From Pseudomonas sp. ICMP 561 (GTDB lineage: Bacteria > Pseudomonadota > Gammaproteobacteria > Pseudomonadales > Pseudomonadaceae), in assembly GCF_002699985.1 (NCBI RefSeq), contig NZ_LKBT01000070.1, positions 118,657 through 182,656 of the forward strand: a stretch of 64,000 nucleotides of DNA, written 5' to 3'. The position numbers and the translations under genes are program-made. The notes beneath the pieces are model-generated. The model searched no databases. It saw only the letters and a program-made list of their open reading frames with translations, and was not told where the DNA came from. Shown one piece after another: positions 18,247 through 26,430 of this stretch (position 1 is the first letter of the stretch; every line of letters begins with the position of its first letter).

Positions 18247-19119
18247 ATGATCGAGCAATGGCAGATCGACCAGTTTCACGCGCAGGGTTTTCTGGTCGTG
18301 GAGGACGTGCTGGCAGCCGACGAAGTGGCGGCGCTGCAGCACGACTTCGACCAGTGGGTGGAAGACAGCCGCACTCAAAACTGCGCCTGGGGGCAGACGC
18401 TAGATGGTCGGCCGCGATTTGATATTGAAGGCGACCATCGCCCGGATCATCCGTCATTGCGCCGCGTGACCTCGCCAACGGAAATCTCAAAGGCTTACCA
18501 ACAGGCTGCTTTTCAGTCGCGCATGGCAACTATTGCTGCGCAGTTGATCGGCGGCAACGGCACACGCTTTCATCACAGCAAAATCAACTCAAAATTGCCG
18601 CACACCGCCACCCAGGTGAAGTGGCATCAGGATTTTCTGTTTACGCCGCACAGCAACGACGACTTGGTCACTGCATTGCTGATGGTCAGTGAGGTGACGC
18701 CCGAAAATGGCCCGCTGAATGTGGCACCGGGCAGCCATAAGGGCGAGCTTTGGTCGCATTGGCAGAACGGGCGTTTCACTGGTGCTGTGGAAGACGCAGT
18801 TGTTGAAGCGCACTGCCAGCAACCGGTGGCCTGTTACGGACCTTCGGGTTCGGTGTGCTTCATGCACACCCGCTTGTTGCACGCCTCAAGCCCGAATGAA
18901 ACCGAATTCCCGCGTACGTTATTCATCAGCGTATACGCCGCCGAAGATGCGTTGCCCTTCGGGGAAAACCCGCTGCCCAGCGAACACACTGGTTTGATGG
19001 TCGCGGGACATGAAAGCGGTCTGGTCCGCAGCACCGCGAACCAGATCCGTCTGCCGCAGAAACCCAAGGGGGCTTCGTTTTTTGTGCAGCAGGCCGGAAA
19101 CGACATGGCCACTGCCTGA
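18247..19119 (+). CDS. Phytanoyl-CoA dioxygenase (PhyH)-family Fe(II)/2-oxoglutarate oxygenase
   Basis: 290-residue cytoplasmic oxygenase. The iron-binding triad is visible as H-x-D in VKWHQDF (near residue 127) and a distal histidine in MHTRLLHASSPN (near 205-210), with an arginine in FPRTLFISVY that would hold 2-oxoglutarate. Members hydroxylate small substrates, including free amino acids and ectoine, so hydroxylation of the imported compound is the likely role. The start at 18247 follows AGGGGAG at good spacing; the in-frame ATG at 18226 overlaps the ribosome binding site. It is located between the importer fusion and the binding protein. Confidence 0.85.
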   Translation: MIEQWQIDQFHAQGFLVVEDVLAADEVAALQHDFDQWVEDSRTQNCAWGQTLDGRPRFDIEGDHRPDHPSLRRVTSPTEISKAYQQAAFQSRMATIAAQLIGGNGTRFHHSKINSKLPHTATQVKWHQDFLFTPHSNDDLVTALLMVSEVTPENGPLNVAPGSHKGELWSHWQNGRFTGAVEDAVVEAHCQQPVACYGPSGSVCFMHTRLLHASSPNETEFPRTLFISVYAAEDALPFGENPLPSEHTGLMVAGHESGLVRSTANQIRLPQKPKGASFFVQQAGNDMATA

Positions 19120-19168
19120 GACCTGAACAGCAATTGCCTGAACCTTACTGACTCCACGAGGAATACTT

Positions 19169-20002
19169 ATGAAGCTATCCCGTCTGTTCGTTCGTCCCGC
19201 TGCGATGGTTGTATTAGGCGCTGCGGTTGCCATGGCGTCATCAATGGCCTCGGCCTTCCAGCAGCCAGGCAAGATCATTGCCGGTTCCGACATGACGTTC
19301 TATCCGTATGAGTACATGGACAAAAACCAGCCGGCAGGCTTCGACATCGAGTTCCTGGATGGCCTGGCGAAGGTCATGGGGATGAAGGCCGAGAATCTCG
19401 ACACCCGTTTCCCTAACCTGATCGGCGGGTTGCAGGGCGGCCGGTTTGATATCACCAACTCGTCGATGTACATCACTGCTGAACGCCTGAAAGTCATCGA
19501 CATGATTCCTTACCTGAAAAGCGGAGAGTCGATTCTGGCGGTCAAGGGCAGCGCGTATCAGCCAAAGACCCCGGAAGACTTTTGTGGCCACAAGATCGGC
19601 TCCATGGCCGCGACGTCCTGGCTACAACAACTGCAGAAACTCTCTACGGATTACTGCGTGAAGAACGGCCTGCCGCCTATCGCGATCAGTGAATACGGGA
19701 CTGATCCGCAAACCACCCAGGCCATGCTCGCGCATGCGGTTGAAGCGCAGATCACTGACGCTGCTGTGGCGCGGGGCGTGGTTGAAAAGCTCGGTAACCG
19801 GGTGGTGATTTCATCCGAAACCCTGATCTATCCGGTGCTCAACGGCTTCGGCGTGAAGAAAGGCAACGATGTCGTCCGCAATGCGTTGATCGAAGGGCTC
19901 GAGAAGTACAGCAAGACGCCGGAATACAAGGCTTTGCTGGACAAGTACAAGTTCCAGGCACCGACGGCGGATGACATCGCGGCGCTGATGCCCAAGCCCT
20001 AA
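19169..20002 (+). CDS. Periplasmic amino-acid type solute-binding protein
   Basis: 277 residues with a signal peptide (MKLSRLFVRPAAMVVLGAAV..., likely cut after ASAFA-like sequence near residue 28, SMASAFQQP). The mature part is a bacterial extracellular solute-binding family 3 protein (FYPYEYMDKNQPAGFDIEFLDGLAKVMG, GGRFDITNSSMYITAERLK). GAGGAA lies seven bases before the start. It is the binding component for the fused permease-ATPase two genes upstream. Confidence 0.9.
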   Translation: MKLSRLFVRPAAMVVLGAAVAMASSMASAFQQPGKIIAGSDMTFYPYEYMDKNQPAGFDIEFLDGLAKVMGMKAENLDTRFPNLIGGLQGGRFDITNSSMYITAERLKVIDMIPYLKSGESILAVKGSAYQPKTPEDFCGHKIGSMAATSWLQQLQKLSTDYCVKNGLPPIAISEYGTDPQTTQAMLAHAVEAQITDAAVARGVVEKLGNRVVISSETLIYPVLNGFGVKKGNDVVRNALIEGLEKYSKTPEYKALLDKYKFQAPTADDIAALMPKP

Positions 20003-20032
20003 AAGCGTTTGTCGTTAAAAAAACACGGACCT

Positions 20033-20110
20033 GGTAGGAGCCAACTTGTTGGCGAGACGTCGGGCCTGCATAGCCTGATGATCCGCCTCGCCAACAAGTT
20101 GGCTCCTACC
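20033..20110. repeat. Paired REP element with 24-base perfect arms
   Basis: GGTAGGAGCCAACTTGTTGG plus GCGAG is followed 30 bases later by its exact complement. It lies between the binding-protein gene and the aldolase within the presumed operon and could stabilise the upstream message or reduce downstream transcription. Confidence 0.9.
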
Positions 20111-20164
20111 GGGGATGTATTTCAACCCGATGATTTATGCGTTGTAGGCAGGAGTATTTTAAAC

Positions 20165-20896
20165 ATGGCCCTTAACTTCGAGGAACAGACGCGTCTGGAT
20201 CTGGCCGCGACCTTTCGCATCATCGCGCACTTGGGCATGCATGAGGCGGTGGCCAACCATTTCAGCGCGGCGATTTCAGCTGACGGAAAGCAGTTCCTGC
20301 TGAACCCGAAGTGGAAACATTTCTCGCGCTTGCGTGCCAGTGATCTGCTGTTGCTCGATGCCGATGATCAAGACGCCGCGCAAAGACCGGATGTGGATAC
20401 AACGGCGTGGTCCATCCATGGGCAAATGCACCAGCGTCTGCCTGAAGCACGGGTGGTTCTGCATCTGCACCCGGTCTACACCACAGCGGTGGCGTGCCTG
20501 GCAAAGCCGCATATTCCCGCGATTGATCAGAATACGGCGCGCTACTTCAACCGGGTTGCGATAGATGAGCTTTACGGCGGCATGGCTGACACCACTGCTG
20601 AAGGGGCTCGGCTGGTCGGTCTGCTGGACGGCAAAAGTCGTCTATTGATGGGTAACCATGGCGTGATGGTGACCGCTCCAACGGTAGGTGAAGCATTCGA
20701 CGATATCTGGACCCTGGAAAGGTCCTGCCAGATTCTGGTGACTGCCTGGTCCACGGGGCAGCCTTTGAAGACGCTGCCGGACGATGTCGCTGAAAAAACA
20801 GCGCGCGACTGGGAAAAGATCACTGATTTTTCGCAGCAGCATTTTGAAGAAATGAAGTGGCTGATGCTTCAGGCGGACCCTTCACTGGCCGACTGA
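20165..20896 (+). CDS. Class II aldolase/adducin family protein
   Basis: 243-residue zinc-dependent fold (LAATFRIIAHLGMHEAVANHFSAAIS, LHLHPVYTTAVACL, MGNHGVMV). The histidines of LHLHP and the late HG are where the class II aldolases bind metal. Family members cleave hydroxylated keto acids or decarboxylate; which reaction applies here is unknown. The start at 20165 follows GCAGGAG; the frame extends 52 codons upstream, but that stretch overlaps the REP pair. With the dioxygenase upstream it could split a hydroxylated intermediate (inference). Confidence 0.85.
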   Translation: MALNFEEQTRLDLAATFRIIAHLGMHEAVANHFSAAISADGKQFLLNPKWKHFSRLRASDLLLLDADDQDAAQRPDVDTTAWSIHGQMHQRLPEARVVLHLHPVYTTAVACLAKPHIPAIDQNTARYFNRVAIDELYGGMADTTAEGARLVGLLDGKSRLLMGNHGVMVTAPTVGEAFDDIWTLERSCQILVTAWSTGQPLKTLPDDVAEKTARDWEKITDFSQQHFEEMKWLMLQADPSLAD

Positions 20897-21023
20897 TCCG
20901 AACACGTTACTGACTGTATACGCGTCTGAAGATGCCGTAGGGCTTGTTGCGCCTGCGCGCTGACATTTTCGTTATTTTTTACTGCGTCAACCCGTCACAA
21001 AGGGCGTGTTGAAGGATGCCAGG

Positions 21024-22313
21024 ATGACTGAACACATCACAGAAATTGACACGCTCGTCGTGGGTGCAGGGCAGGCCGGTGTGGCCATGAGTGAACACCT
21101 GAGCCGACTGGGCATTGGGCACCTTGTGCTGGAAAAACACCGGGTTGCCGAAGCGTGGCGCAGCGGTCGATGGGATTCGCTGGTCGCCAATGGACCGGCC
21201 TGGCATGACCGGTTTCCGGGTCTCGAATTCGATATGGACCCGGACGGATTTGCCGGTAAAGAACAGGTCGCCGACTACTTCGAACGCTACGCACGTAAAT
21301 TCAACGCGCCGATCAAGACCGGTGTCGAGGTGAAGCGGGTGACCCGCAATGTCGAGCGAGCAGGCTTTACTGTGGAGACGAGTGCTGGCACCTACGTGGT
21401 CAATCACCTGGTGTCTGCGACCGGCCCGTTTCAGAAACCTGTCATTCCATCGATTGCGCCCGGGGATGACGCGTTGCATCAGATCCACTCGGCGCAGTAC
21501 TTCAACCCTCAGCAATTGCCTGACGGCGCGGTTCTGGTGGTTGGAGCCGGTTCGTCCGGTGTACAGATCGCCGATGAATTGCAGCGCTCCGGCCGTCAGG
21601 TCTACTTGTCGGTAGGTCCTCATGATCGTCCACCGCGAGCCTACCGTGGTCGTGACTTCTGCTGGTGGCTTGGCGTTCTCGGGCTGTGGGACAGCGAGAC
21701 CATGCAGCCTGGAAAAGAGCACGTGACCATTGCCGTCAGTGGCGCGCGAGGCGGCCATACCGTTGACTTCCGCCGGCTGGCGCAAGCGGGCATGACACTG
21801 GTCGGCCTGACTGAAAGCTTTGCCGAGGGCAAGGTGCGTTTCCAGAATGACCTCGTCGAAAATCTCGACCGCGGTGACGAGAACTACCTGTCACTACTCG
21901 ATGCCGCCGATGCGTATGCCCGTCGAAATGGTCTGGATTTACCGCTGGAGCCAGCGGCCCGCGAACGTGTGGCGGATGCCGCCTGTATCACTGATCCGTT
22001 GCGTGAGCTGGACCTGGCTGCAGCCGGTGTCCGTTCCATCATCTGGGCCACGGGTTATTCCCAGGACTACAGCTGGTTGCAGGTCGATGCTTTCGACGCC
22101 AAGGGCAAACCAATTCATCAGCGTGGGGTGTCCAGAGAGCAAGGTCTGTATTTCGTAGGTCTGCCGTGGCTGTCGCGACGCGGTTCGGCGTTTATCTGGG
22201 GTGTGTGGCATGACGCCAAACATGTCGCTGATCAGATCGCCACCCAGCACAAGTACCGGTCGTATGACCAAGGCAAGCGCGCATCCCCCGCAGTCCGGTT
22301 GCGCAACGTTTAA
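21024..22313 (+). CDS. Flavin-containing monooxygenase-like oxidoreductase
   Basis: 429 residues with an N-terminal FAD motif (DTLVVGAGQAGVAMSEHL) and a second nucleotide-binding motif for NADPH near residue 173 (VLVVGAGSSGVQIADEL). It resembles the CzcO/YUCCA branch of group B flavoprotein monooxygenases, with EKHRVAEAWRSGRWDSL and the late IIWATGY. Members oxygenate N or S atoms or act in Baeyer-Villiger reactions. The start at 21024 has GAAGGA and CAGG before it. It lies 127 bases downstream of the aldolase gene in the same direction. Confidence 0.87.
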   Translation: MTEHITEIDTLVVGAGQAGVAMSEHLSRLGIGHLVLEKHRVAEAWRSGRWDSLVANGPAWHDRFPGLEFDMDPDGFAGKEQVADYFERYARKFNAPIKTGVEVKRVTRNVERAGFTVETSAGTYVVNHLVSATGPFQKPVIPSIAPGDDALHQIHSAQYFNPQQLPDGAVLVVGAGSSGVQIADELQRSGRQVYLSVGPHDRPPRAYRGRDFCWWLGVLGLWDSETMQPGKEHVTIAVSGARGGHTVDFRRLAQAGMTLVGLTESFAEGKVRFQNDLVENLDRGDENYLSLLDAADAYARRNGLDLPLEPAARERVADAACITDPLRELDLAAAGVRSIIWATGYSQDYSWLQVDAFDAKGKPIHQRGVSREQGLYFVGLPWLSRRGSAFIWGVWHDAKHVADQIATQHKYRSYDQGKRASPAVRLRNV

Positions 22314-22368
22314 ACGTTGATCGTCTTTGATTGGGCGTAACTCGCCCCAGTGTTCACAGGAGATTTAC

Positions 22369-22785
22369 ATGGCTACCCCGACCCACACCCGTATTCGCAT
22401 GTTCAATACCAAAGATACTTACCCGAACCAGAGTCTGGACAACGACCTGTGTCAGGCAGTGCGTGCCGGCAATACCGTGTACGTACGGGGTCAGGTCGGC
22501 ACCGACTTCGATGGCAATCTGGTCGGCCTTGGTGATCCCGGCGCTCAAGCGCATCAGGCCATGAAGAACGTCAAACAACTGCTGGAGGAGGCGGGCAGCG
22601 ATTTGTCGCACATCGTCAAGACCACCACCTACATCATCGACCCGCGTTATCGCGAGCCGGTTTATCACGAAGTGGGCAAGTGGCTTAAAGGGGTATTCCC
22701 CATTTCCACCGGGCTGGTGGTCTCTGCTTTGGGTCAGCCGCAGTGGTTGATGGAAATCGACGTGATCGCTGTCATTCCCGATTAA
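22369..22785 (+). CDS. RidA-family (Rid) protein
   Basis: 138-residue cytoplasmic protein of the RidA/YjgF superfamily, which hydrolyses reactive enamines/imines to keto acids plus ammonia. Family pattern: GNTVYVRGQVGTD, AMKNVKQLLEEAGSDLSHIVKTTTYI, and a late PQWLMEIDVIAVI. In place of the usual catalytic arginine context the sequence reads STGLVVSALGQPQWLMEID, so it probably belongs to a RidA subgroup lacking the archetypal Arg105, a point to check. CAGGAG precedes the ATG at 22369. A Rid protein here suggests a 2-aminoacrylate or imine intermediate in the pathway. Confidence 0.88.
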   Translation: MATPTHTRIRMFNTKDTYPNQSLDNDLCQAVRAGNTVYVRGQVGTDFDGNLVGLGDPGAQAHQAMKNVKQLLEEAGSDLSHIVKTTTYIIDPRYREPVYHEVGKWLKGVFPISTGLVVSALGQPQWLMEIDVIAVIPD

Positions 22786-22796
22786 GGACTTTCGTC

Positions 22797-23474
22797 ATGA
22801 CATTTTCCATTGCTGCACGTTGCGCCAAAACAGGCCAGTTGGGTATCGCCATCAGTTCCTCAAGCATCGCCGTGGGTGCACGTTGCCCCTGGCTGCGCGC
22901 CGGGGTTGGGGCGGTGTCTTCGCAAAACATCACGCTGCCAGCGCTGGGGCCGCAAGCCCTGGACCTGATAGAGCAGGGTGCGCCACCCGCACAGGCGCTT
23001 GAACAGCTATGGGCGGATCAAACGTTCAGTGAGTATCGGCAGATCACTGCGATTGATTACCTTGGACGCGTTGCGCATTTCAGCGGCAGCAAAACCCTTG
23101 GGATTCACAATGCCGTCAGCGGGGAACAGTGCGTCGCAGCTGGCAACATGCTGGCTAACCCCGAAGTGATCAGCGCGATGGTCCAGGCTTTTGAGCAGGC
23201 CTCAGGTCACCTCGCCGAGCGTTTGCTGCAAGCCATGCATGCAGGGCAGGCGGCGGGCGGAGAAGCCGGGCCCGTGCATTCAGCAGCACTGAAAGTGGTG
23301 GCCGATCTGCCTTGGCCGATTGTTGATTTACGAGTGGATTGGGCTGAGCACAACCCGATCAACGTGCTGGATGGCTTGTGGCAAGCCTATCAGCCACAGA
23401 TGCAGGATTATCTCGACCGTGCGCTAAACCCCGCCGGAGCACCAAGCTATGGCGTACCGGGAGATGACCGATGA
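22797..23474 (+). CDS. DUF1028 family (Ntn-hydrolase-like) protein
   Basis: 225 residues, starting MTFSIAARCAKTGQLGIAISSSSIAVGARCPW, with QNITLPALG, GNMLANPEVISAM and an N-terminal Ntn-hydrolase-like beta pattern typical of DUF1028. The biochemical role of the family is not settled; some members lie beside peptidases and Rid proteins as here. It starts 11 bases after the RidA stop and overlaps the ArgE-like gene by four bases, so the three are translationally coupled. Amide or cyclic imide hydrolysis is a reasonable guess. Confidence 0.82.
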   Translation: MTFSIAARCAKTGQLGIAISSSSIAVGARCPWLRAGVGAVSSQNITLPALGPQALDLIEQGAPPAQALEQLWADQTFSEYRQITAIDYLGRVAHFSGSKTLGIHNAVSGEQCVAAGNMLANPEVISAMVQAFEQASGHLAERLLQAMHAGQAAGGEAGPVHSAALKVVADLPWPIVDLRVDWAEHNPINVLDGLWQAYQPQMQDYLDRALNPAGAPSYGVPGDDR

Positions 23475-24625
23475 GCGCCAGCCGCGAGCTGTTGGCTCGT
23501 CTGGTTGCGTTCGACACCACCAGCCGCGAGTCGAATCTGGCGCTAATCGAATTTGTGCGTGAATACCTCGATGGCCATGGGGTTTCCTGCGAGCTGATCT
23601 ACAACGCGCAAAAGACCAAGGCCAATCTCTTCGCGACGATCGGCCCGGCTGAAGTGCCCGGCATCGTCCTGTCTGGCCATACGGATGTAGTTCCGGTAGA
23701 CGGCCAGTCCTGGACTTTTCCGCCGTTCGAGCTGAGTGAGAAGGAGGGGAGGTTATACGGCCGTGGTACTGCCGACATGAAAGGCTACATAGCCTGTGTC
23801 ATGGCGCTGGTTCCGGAGTTGACCCGGAACACATTGCGTATGCCGGTGCACATTGCGCTTTCCTACGATGAGGAAGTTGGCTGTCTGGGCGTCCGCTCAC
23901 TGCTGGAAGTGCTGGGTTCAAAGCCGGTTAAACCGTTGCTCTGTGTGATCGGTGAGCCCACGGAGCTGAAACCGGTGCTCGGGCACAAAGGCAAAGTAGC
24001 CATGCGTTGTGATGTGCACGGCCTGGCTTGCCATTCGGCTCACGCGCCCAGTGGCGTCAACGCCATTGAGTACGCTGCGCAGTTGATCAACGAGCTTGGA
24101 AGGCTCGGGAAAGCGTTGCAGGCCGAAGAACGGCAGGACGCGCGCTTTGATCCGCCGTTCTCGACCGTGCAGATTGGGGTAATCGGCGGTGGCGTAGCGT
24201 TAAACATTGTTCCTGAACATTGTCGCTTTGACTTTGAAGTGCGCTCGCTTCCGGTAGAAGACCCGCGCCACGTCATCTCTGCATTGCACGCTTACGCACA
24301 AAATGAGTTGCTGCCTGCCATGCGGGCTGTCAGCGGGCAGAGCGATATTCGCCTTACGGAGCTGTCGAGTTACCCGGGACTGGATATCTCGATGCAAAGC
24401 CAGGCCGCAGAGTTGATCGCGGAGTTTTGCGGCTCACGATCATTCGGCACGGTGGCTTTTGGCACTGAGGGCGGATTGTTCGATCAGTCAGGGATCCCGG
24501 CCGTAGTCTGCGGCCCCGGCAGCATGGCGCAAGGGCACAAACCGGATGAGTTCATCAGCGTCGAGCAACTTGGTGCATGTGACCGGATGCTGGGGCAGGT
24601 ATTGGCGTTTGTCAGGGGCCGCTGA
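23471..24625 (+). CDS. argE: ArgE-type deacylase (M20 family)
   Basis: 384-residue zinc metallohydrolase of the acetylornithine deacetylase group. Metal ligands are visible: H70 and D72 in SGHTDVVP, D102 in RGTADMKG, and the general-base pair E134/E135 in YDEEVG. A dimerisation domain follows (about 180-290) and the last histidine is in AQGHKPDEF. It overlaps the DUF1028 gene by four bases (ATGA). The housekeeping role would be arginine synthesis, but its place at the end of a catabolic locus suggests it removes an acyl group from the pathway substrate; the symbol denotes family only. Confidence 0.85.
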   Translation: MSASRELLARLVAFDTTSRESNLALIEFVREYLDGHGVSCELIYNAQKTKANLFATIGPAEVPGIVLSGHTDVVPVDGQSWTFPPFELSEKEGRLYGRGTADMKGYIACVMALVPELTRNTLRMPVHIALSYDEEVGCLGVRSLLEVLGSKPVKPLLCVIGEPTELKPVLGHKGKVAMRCDVHGLACHSAHAPSGVNAIEYAAQLINELGRLGKALQAEERQDARFDPPFSTVQIGVIGGGVALNIVPEHCRFDFEVRSLPVEDPRHVISALHAYAQNELLPAMRAVSGQSDIRLTELSSYPGLDISMQSQAAELIAEFCGSRSFGTVAFGTEGGLFDQSGIPAVVCGPGSMAQGHKPDEFISVEQLGACDRMLGQVLAFVRGR

Positions 24626-24649
24626 AGTAATCGGGCCCAGTACTTCATC

Positions 24650-24940
24650 TCACAGGCCTTTCATACATTTGCGTACGTCATCATCAATAACGTTCCCGGG
24701 TTTTATGCAGTCCTTCAAAGGTTTCGCATCCTGAATACCTTCAAATTCGGCTTTCTCCCGGTTTCGGCACTGCTTGTTCATGGCGATGCCAATCGGTGAC
24801 GTGCTGCCTTTGTAAGACTCGCACATGGCGGCATTTGCCGTTTTCTGCATCTGTACGACCATGGGCAGCATCACTGGATCGACCGCAAAAGCTGGGAGGC
24901 TTGGGCAGATGAATAAAAAAAGCGCGGCCAGGCGTTTCAT
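24650..24940 (-). CDS. Small exported protein, unknown
   Basis: 96 residues with a clear signal peptide (MKRLAALFLFICPSLPAFA, cut before VDP). The mature part is about 77 residues with four cysteines (AMCESYKG, KQCRNRE, LKDCIKPG, RKCMKGL), which could form disulfides in the periplasm. AAGGAAG precedes the ATG. It is convergent with the deacylase gene. No family recognised. Confidence 0.7.
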   Translation of the reverse strand: MKRLAALFLFICPSLPAFAVDPVMLPMVVQMQKTANAAMCESYKGSTSPIGIAMNKQCRNREKAEFEGIQDAKPLKDCIKPGNVIDDDVRKCMKGL

Positions 24941-25087
24941 GATTCTTCCTTGAAGTTAGGTAAATCGGGAAGTGCAGGACCCGTTATGCGTGGCCCTAGG
25001 CAGGCGTGTTATTGAAGCGTTATCGGCATTGAGGGGCAGGGCTGCAGTGTTTTTGATGGACACTGAAGCTGTACGGCACACATGGAC

Positions 25088-25171
25088 CTGTAGGAGCGCA
25101 CGAACACCGCGATGCTGCGAAAGCGGTGTATCAGGCAGAAGCGCCATCGCGGTGCTCGTCAGCTCCTGCAG
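25088..25171. repeat. Paired REP-like element (GTAGGAGC..GCTCCTGCAG)
   Basis: Outer arms CTGTAGGAGC/GCTCCTGCAG and inner segments CGAACACCGCGATG / CATCGCGGTGCTCG are inverted. It belongs to the same broad group as 15189-15262 but is less perfect. It is the main content of the 257-base gap 24941-25197. Confidence 0.75.
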
Positions 25172-25197
25172 AAAAGCATCCCAAGAAAGCGCAGATA

Positions 25198-25572
25198 TCA
25201 GTGGGTAGGGCTAAGAGGCTGAGCAAGCGCGGATGCCCGTCGTTCGCTGATGCGCTCTACGGTCTGCATATGTTCTGTACCCCATACGCATAGCGCACCC
25301 AGCGCTGTCGCCAGGGATTGTCCGAAAGGTGTCAGGGAATACTCGACCTTTGGCGGTATTTCCTGAAAGTCCATGCGCGAAACGATCTCATCGCGCTCCA
25401 GTTCCTTGAGTTGCTGGATCAATACCTTGTCGGTCACACCGCCAATCGCACGTTTCAGTTCCCCGTAGCGGTGAACATTGCGCGTCAGGTTATAGAGAAT
25501 CAGTGGCTTCCATTTGCCGCCAAGCACCGCCAGCGCAGCTTCGAGCCCACATTTAAAGGTGTTGTCTGCCAT
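25198..25572 (-). CDS. HxlR-family transcriptional regulator
   Basis: 124-residue winged-helix regulator with the HxlR pattern: ALAVLGGKWKPLILYNL, YGELKRAIGGVTDKVLIQQLKELE, EYSLTPFGQSL. It is divergent from an SDR gene across 108 bases that include GAGTACTTACCAAAAGGTGCATACTAT-like sequence (near 25600-25627), the sort of AGTACTTAC repeat often found at HxlR-controlled SDR genes. It probably represses the SDR and responds to an electrophile or quinone (inference). Confidence 0.9.
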   Translation of the reverse strand: MADNTFKCGLEAALAVLGGKWKPLILYNLTRNVHRYGELKRAIGGVTDKVLIQQLKELERDEIVSRMDFQEIPPKVEYSLTPFGQSLATALGALCVWGTEHMQTVERISERRASALAQPLSPTH

Positions 25573-25680
25573 GATTCGGGCCGCTCCATACCTTACTTAA
25601 GAGTACTTACCAAAAGGTGCATACTATTCAACTTGATAGCACGGATCTACAGTTGCGCCTCATATTTCGAGGACATCAAC
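25573..25680. promoter_or_regulatory. Divergent HxlR/SDR promoter
   Basis: 108 bases between divergent genes with the imperfect repeat AGTACTTAC (25602-25610) followed about 15 bases later by CATACTAT. This is a probable HxlR-binding region and contains both promoters. Confidence 0.5.
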
Positions 25681-26430
25681 ATGAGCAGGCTCAACGGAAA
25701 GATCGCAGTCATCACTGGCGGAAATAGCGGCATCGGCCTGGCCAGCGCCATACGCTTTGCGGCAGAGGGTGCGCAGGTCATCATCGTCGGTCGTCGGCAA
25801 GAGCAATTGAACGCCGCATTGCAACAGATTGGGCATGACGCGATAGCGATCCAGGCTGACATTTCGAGTCTGGACGACCTGGACCGCGTTTACGCCGAGG
25901 TCAAAGCCACCAAAGGCCGGATTGACGTGCTGTTCGCAAACGCCGGGCTGGGCGATTTCCAGCCGCTCGGGGCGATCACCGAAGAATCCTTCGATCGCAC
26001 TTTTGGCATTAACGTCAAAGGGACGCTGTTCACTGTGCAGAAGGCGCTGCCACTGATGAGCACAGGCGGTTCGGTCATCCTCACCGGTTCGACAACAGGG
26101 ACCATGGGCACACCGGCATTCAGCGTTTACAGCGCGACCAAAGCCGCGCTACGTAATTTCGCCAGAAGCTGGGCGCTGGACCTGAAAGGTACGGGCATTC
26201 GCGTCAACGTCATTTCGCCGGGGCCGATTTCCACCCCAGGGCTCGACCTGGCCCTTGCACCCACTGGCCAGGCAGAGGCCATTGTTGACGGCATGGTTGC
26301 CCAGTTGCCGGTGGGCCGTATCGGGCAGCCCGAAGACGTTGCGGCAGCGGCCTTGTTCCTGGCGTCGGACGAAAGCAGCTTCATGACGGGAAGCGAGATG
26401 TTTGTTGATGGTGGATTTGCACAGGTTTGA
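25681..26430 (+). CDS. Short-chain dehydrogenase/reductase
   Basis: 249-residue classical SDR. The cofactor motif TGGNSGIG is at residues 12-19, the active-site Tyr150 and Lys154 are in YSATKAA with the catalytic Ser about 13 residues earlier (LTGSTTG), and NAG is in LFANAGLG. The ATG at 25681 follows GAGGA; upstream in-frame codons run into the divergent regulator. The HxlR-SDR pairing suggests an inducible reductase for a carbonyl or quinone. Specific substrate unknown. Confidence 0.92.
   Translation: MSRLNGKIAVITGGNSGIGLASAIRFAAEGAQVIIVGRRQEQLNAALQQIGHDAIAIQADISSLDDLDRVYAEVKATKGRIDVLFANAGLGDFQPLGAITEESFDRTFGINVKGTLFTVQKALPLMSTGGSVILTGSTTGTMGTPAFSVYSATKAALRNFARSWALDLKGTGIRVNVISPGPISTPGLDLALAPTGQAEAIVDGMVAQLPVGRIGQPEDVAAAALFLASDESSFMTGSEMFVDGGFAQV

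Noticed and set aside
18926..18940. GCGTATACGCC resembling the palindrome at 28606
   Set aside because: It lies inside the PhyH-family coding sequence and is not an independent operator as far as can be seen.
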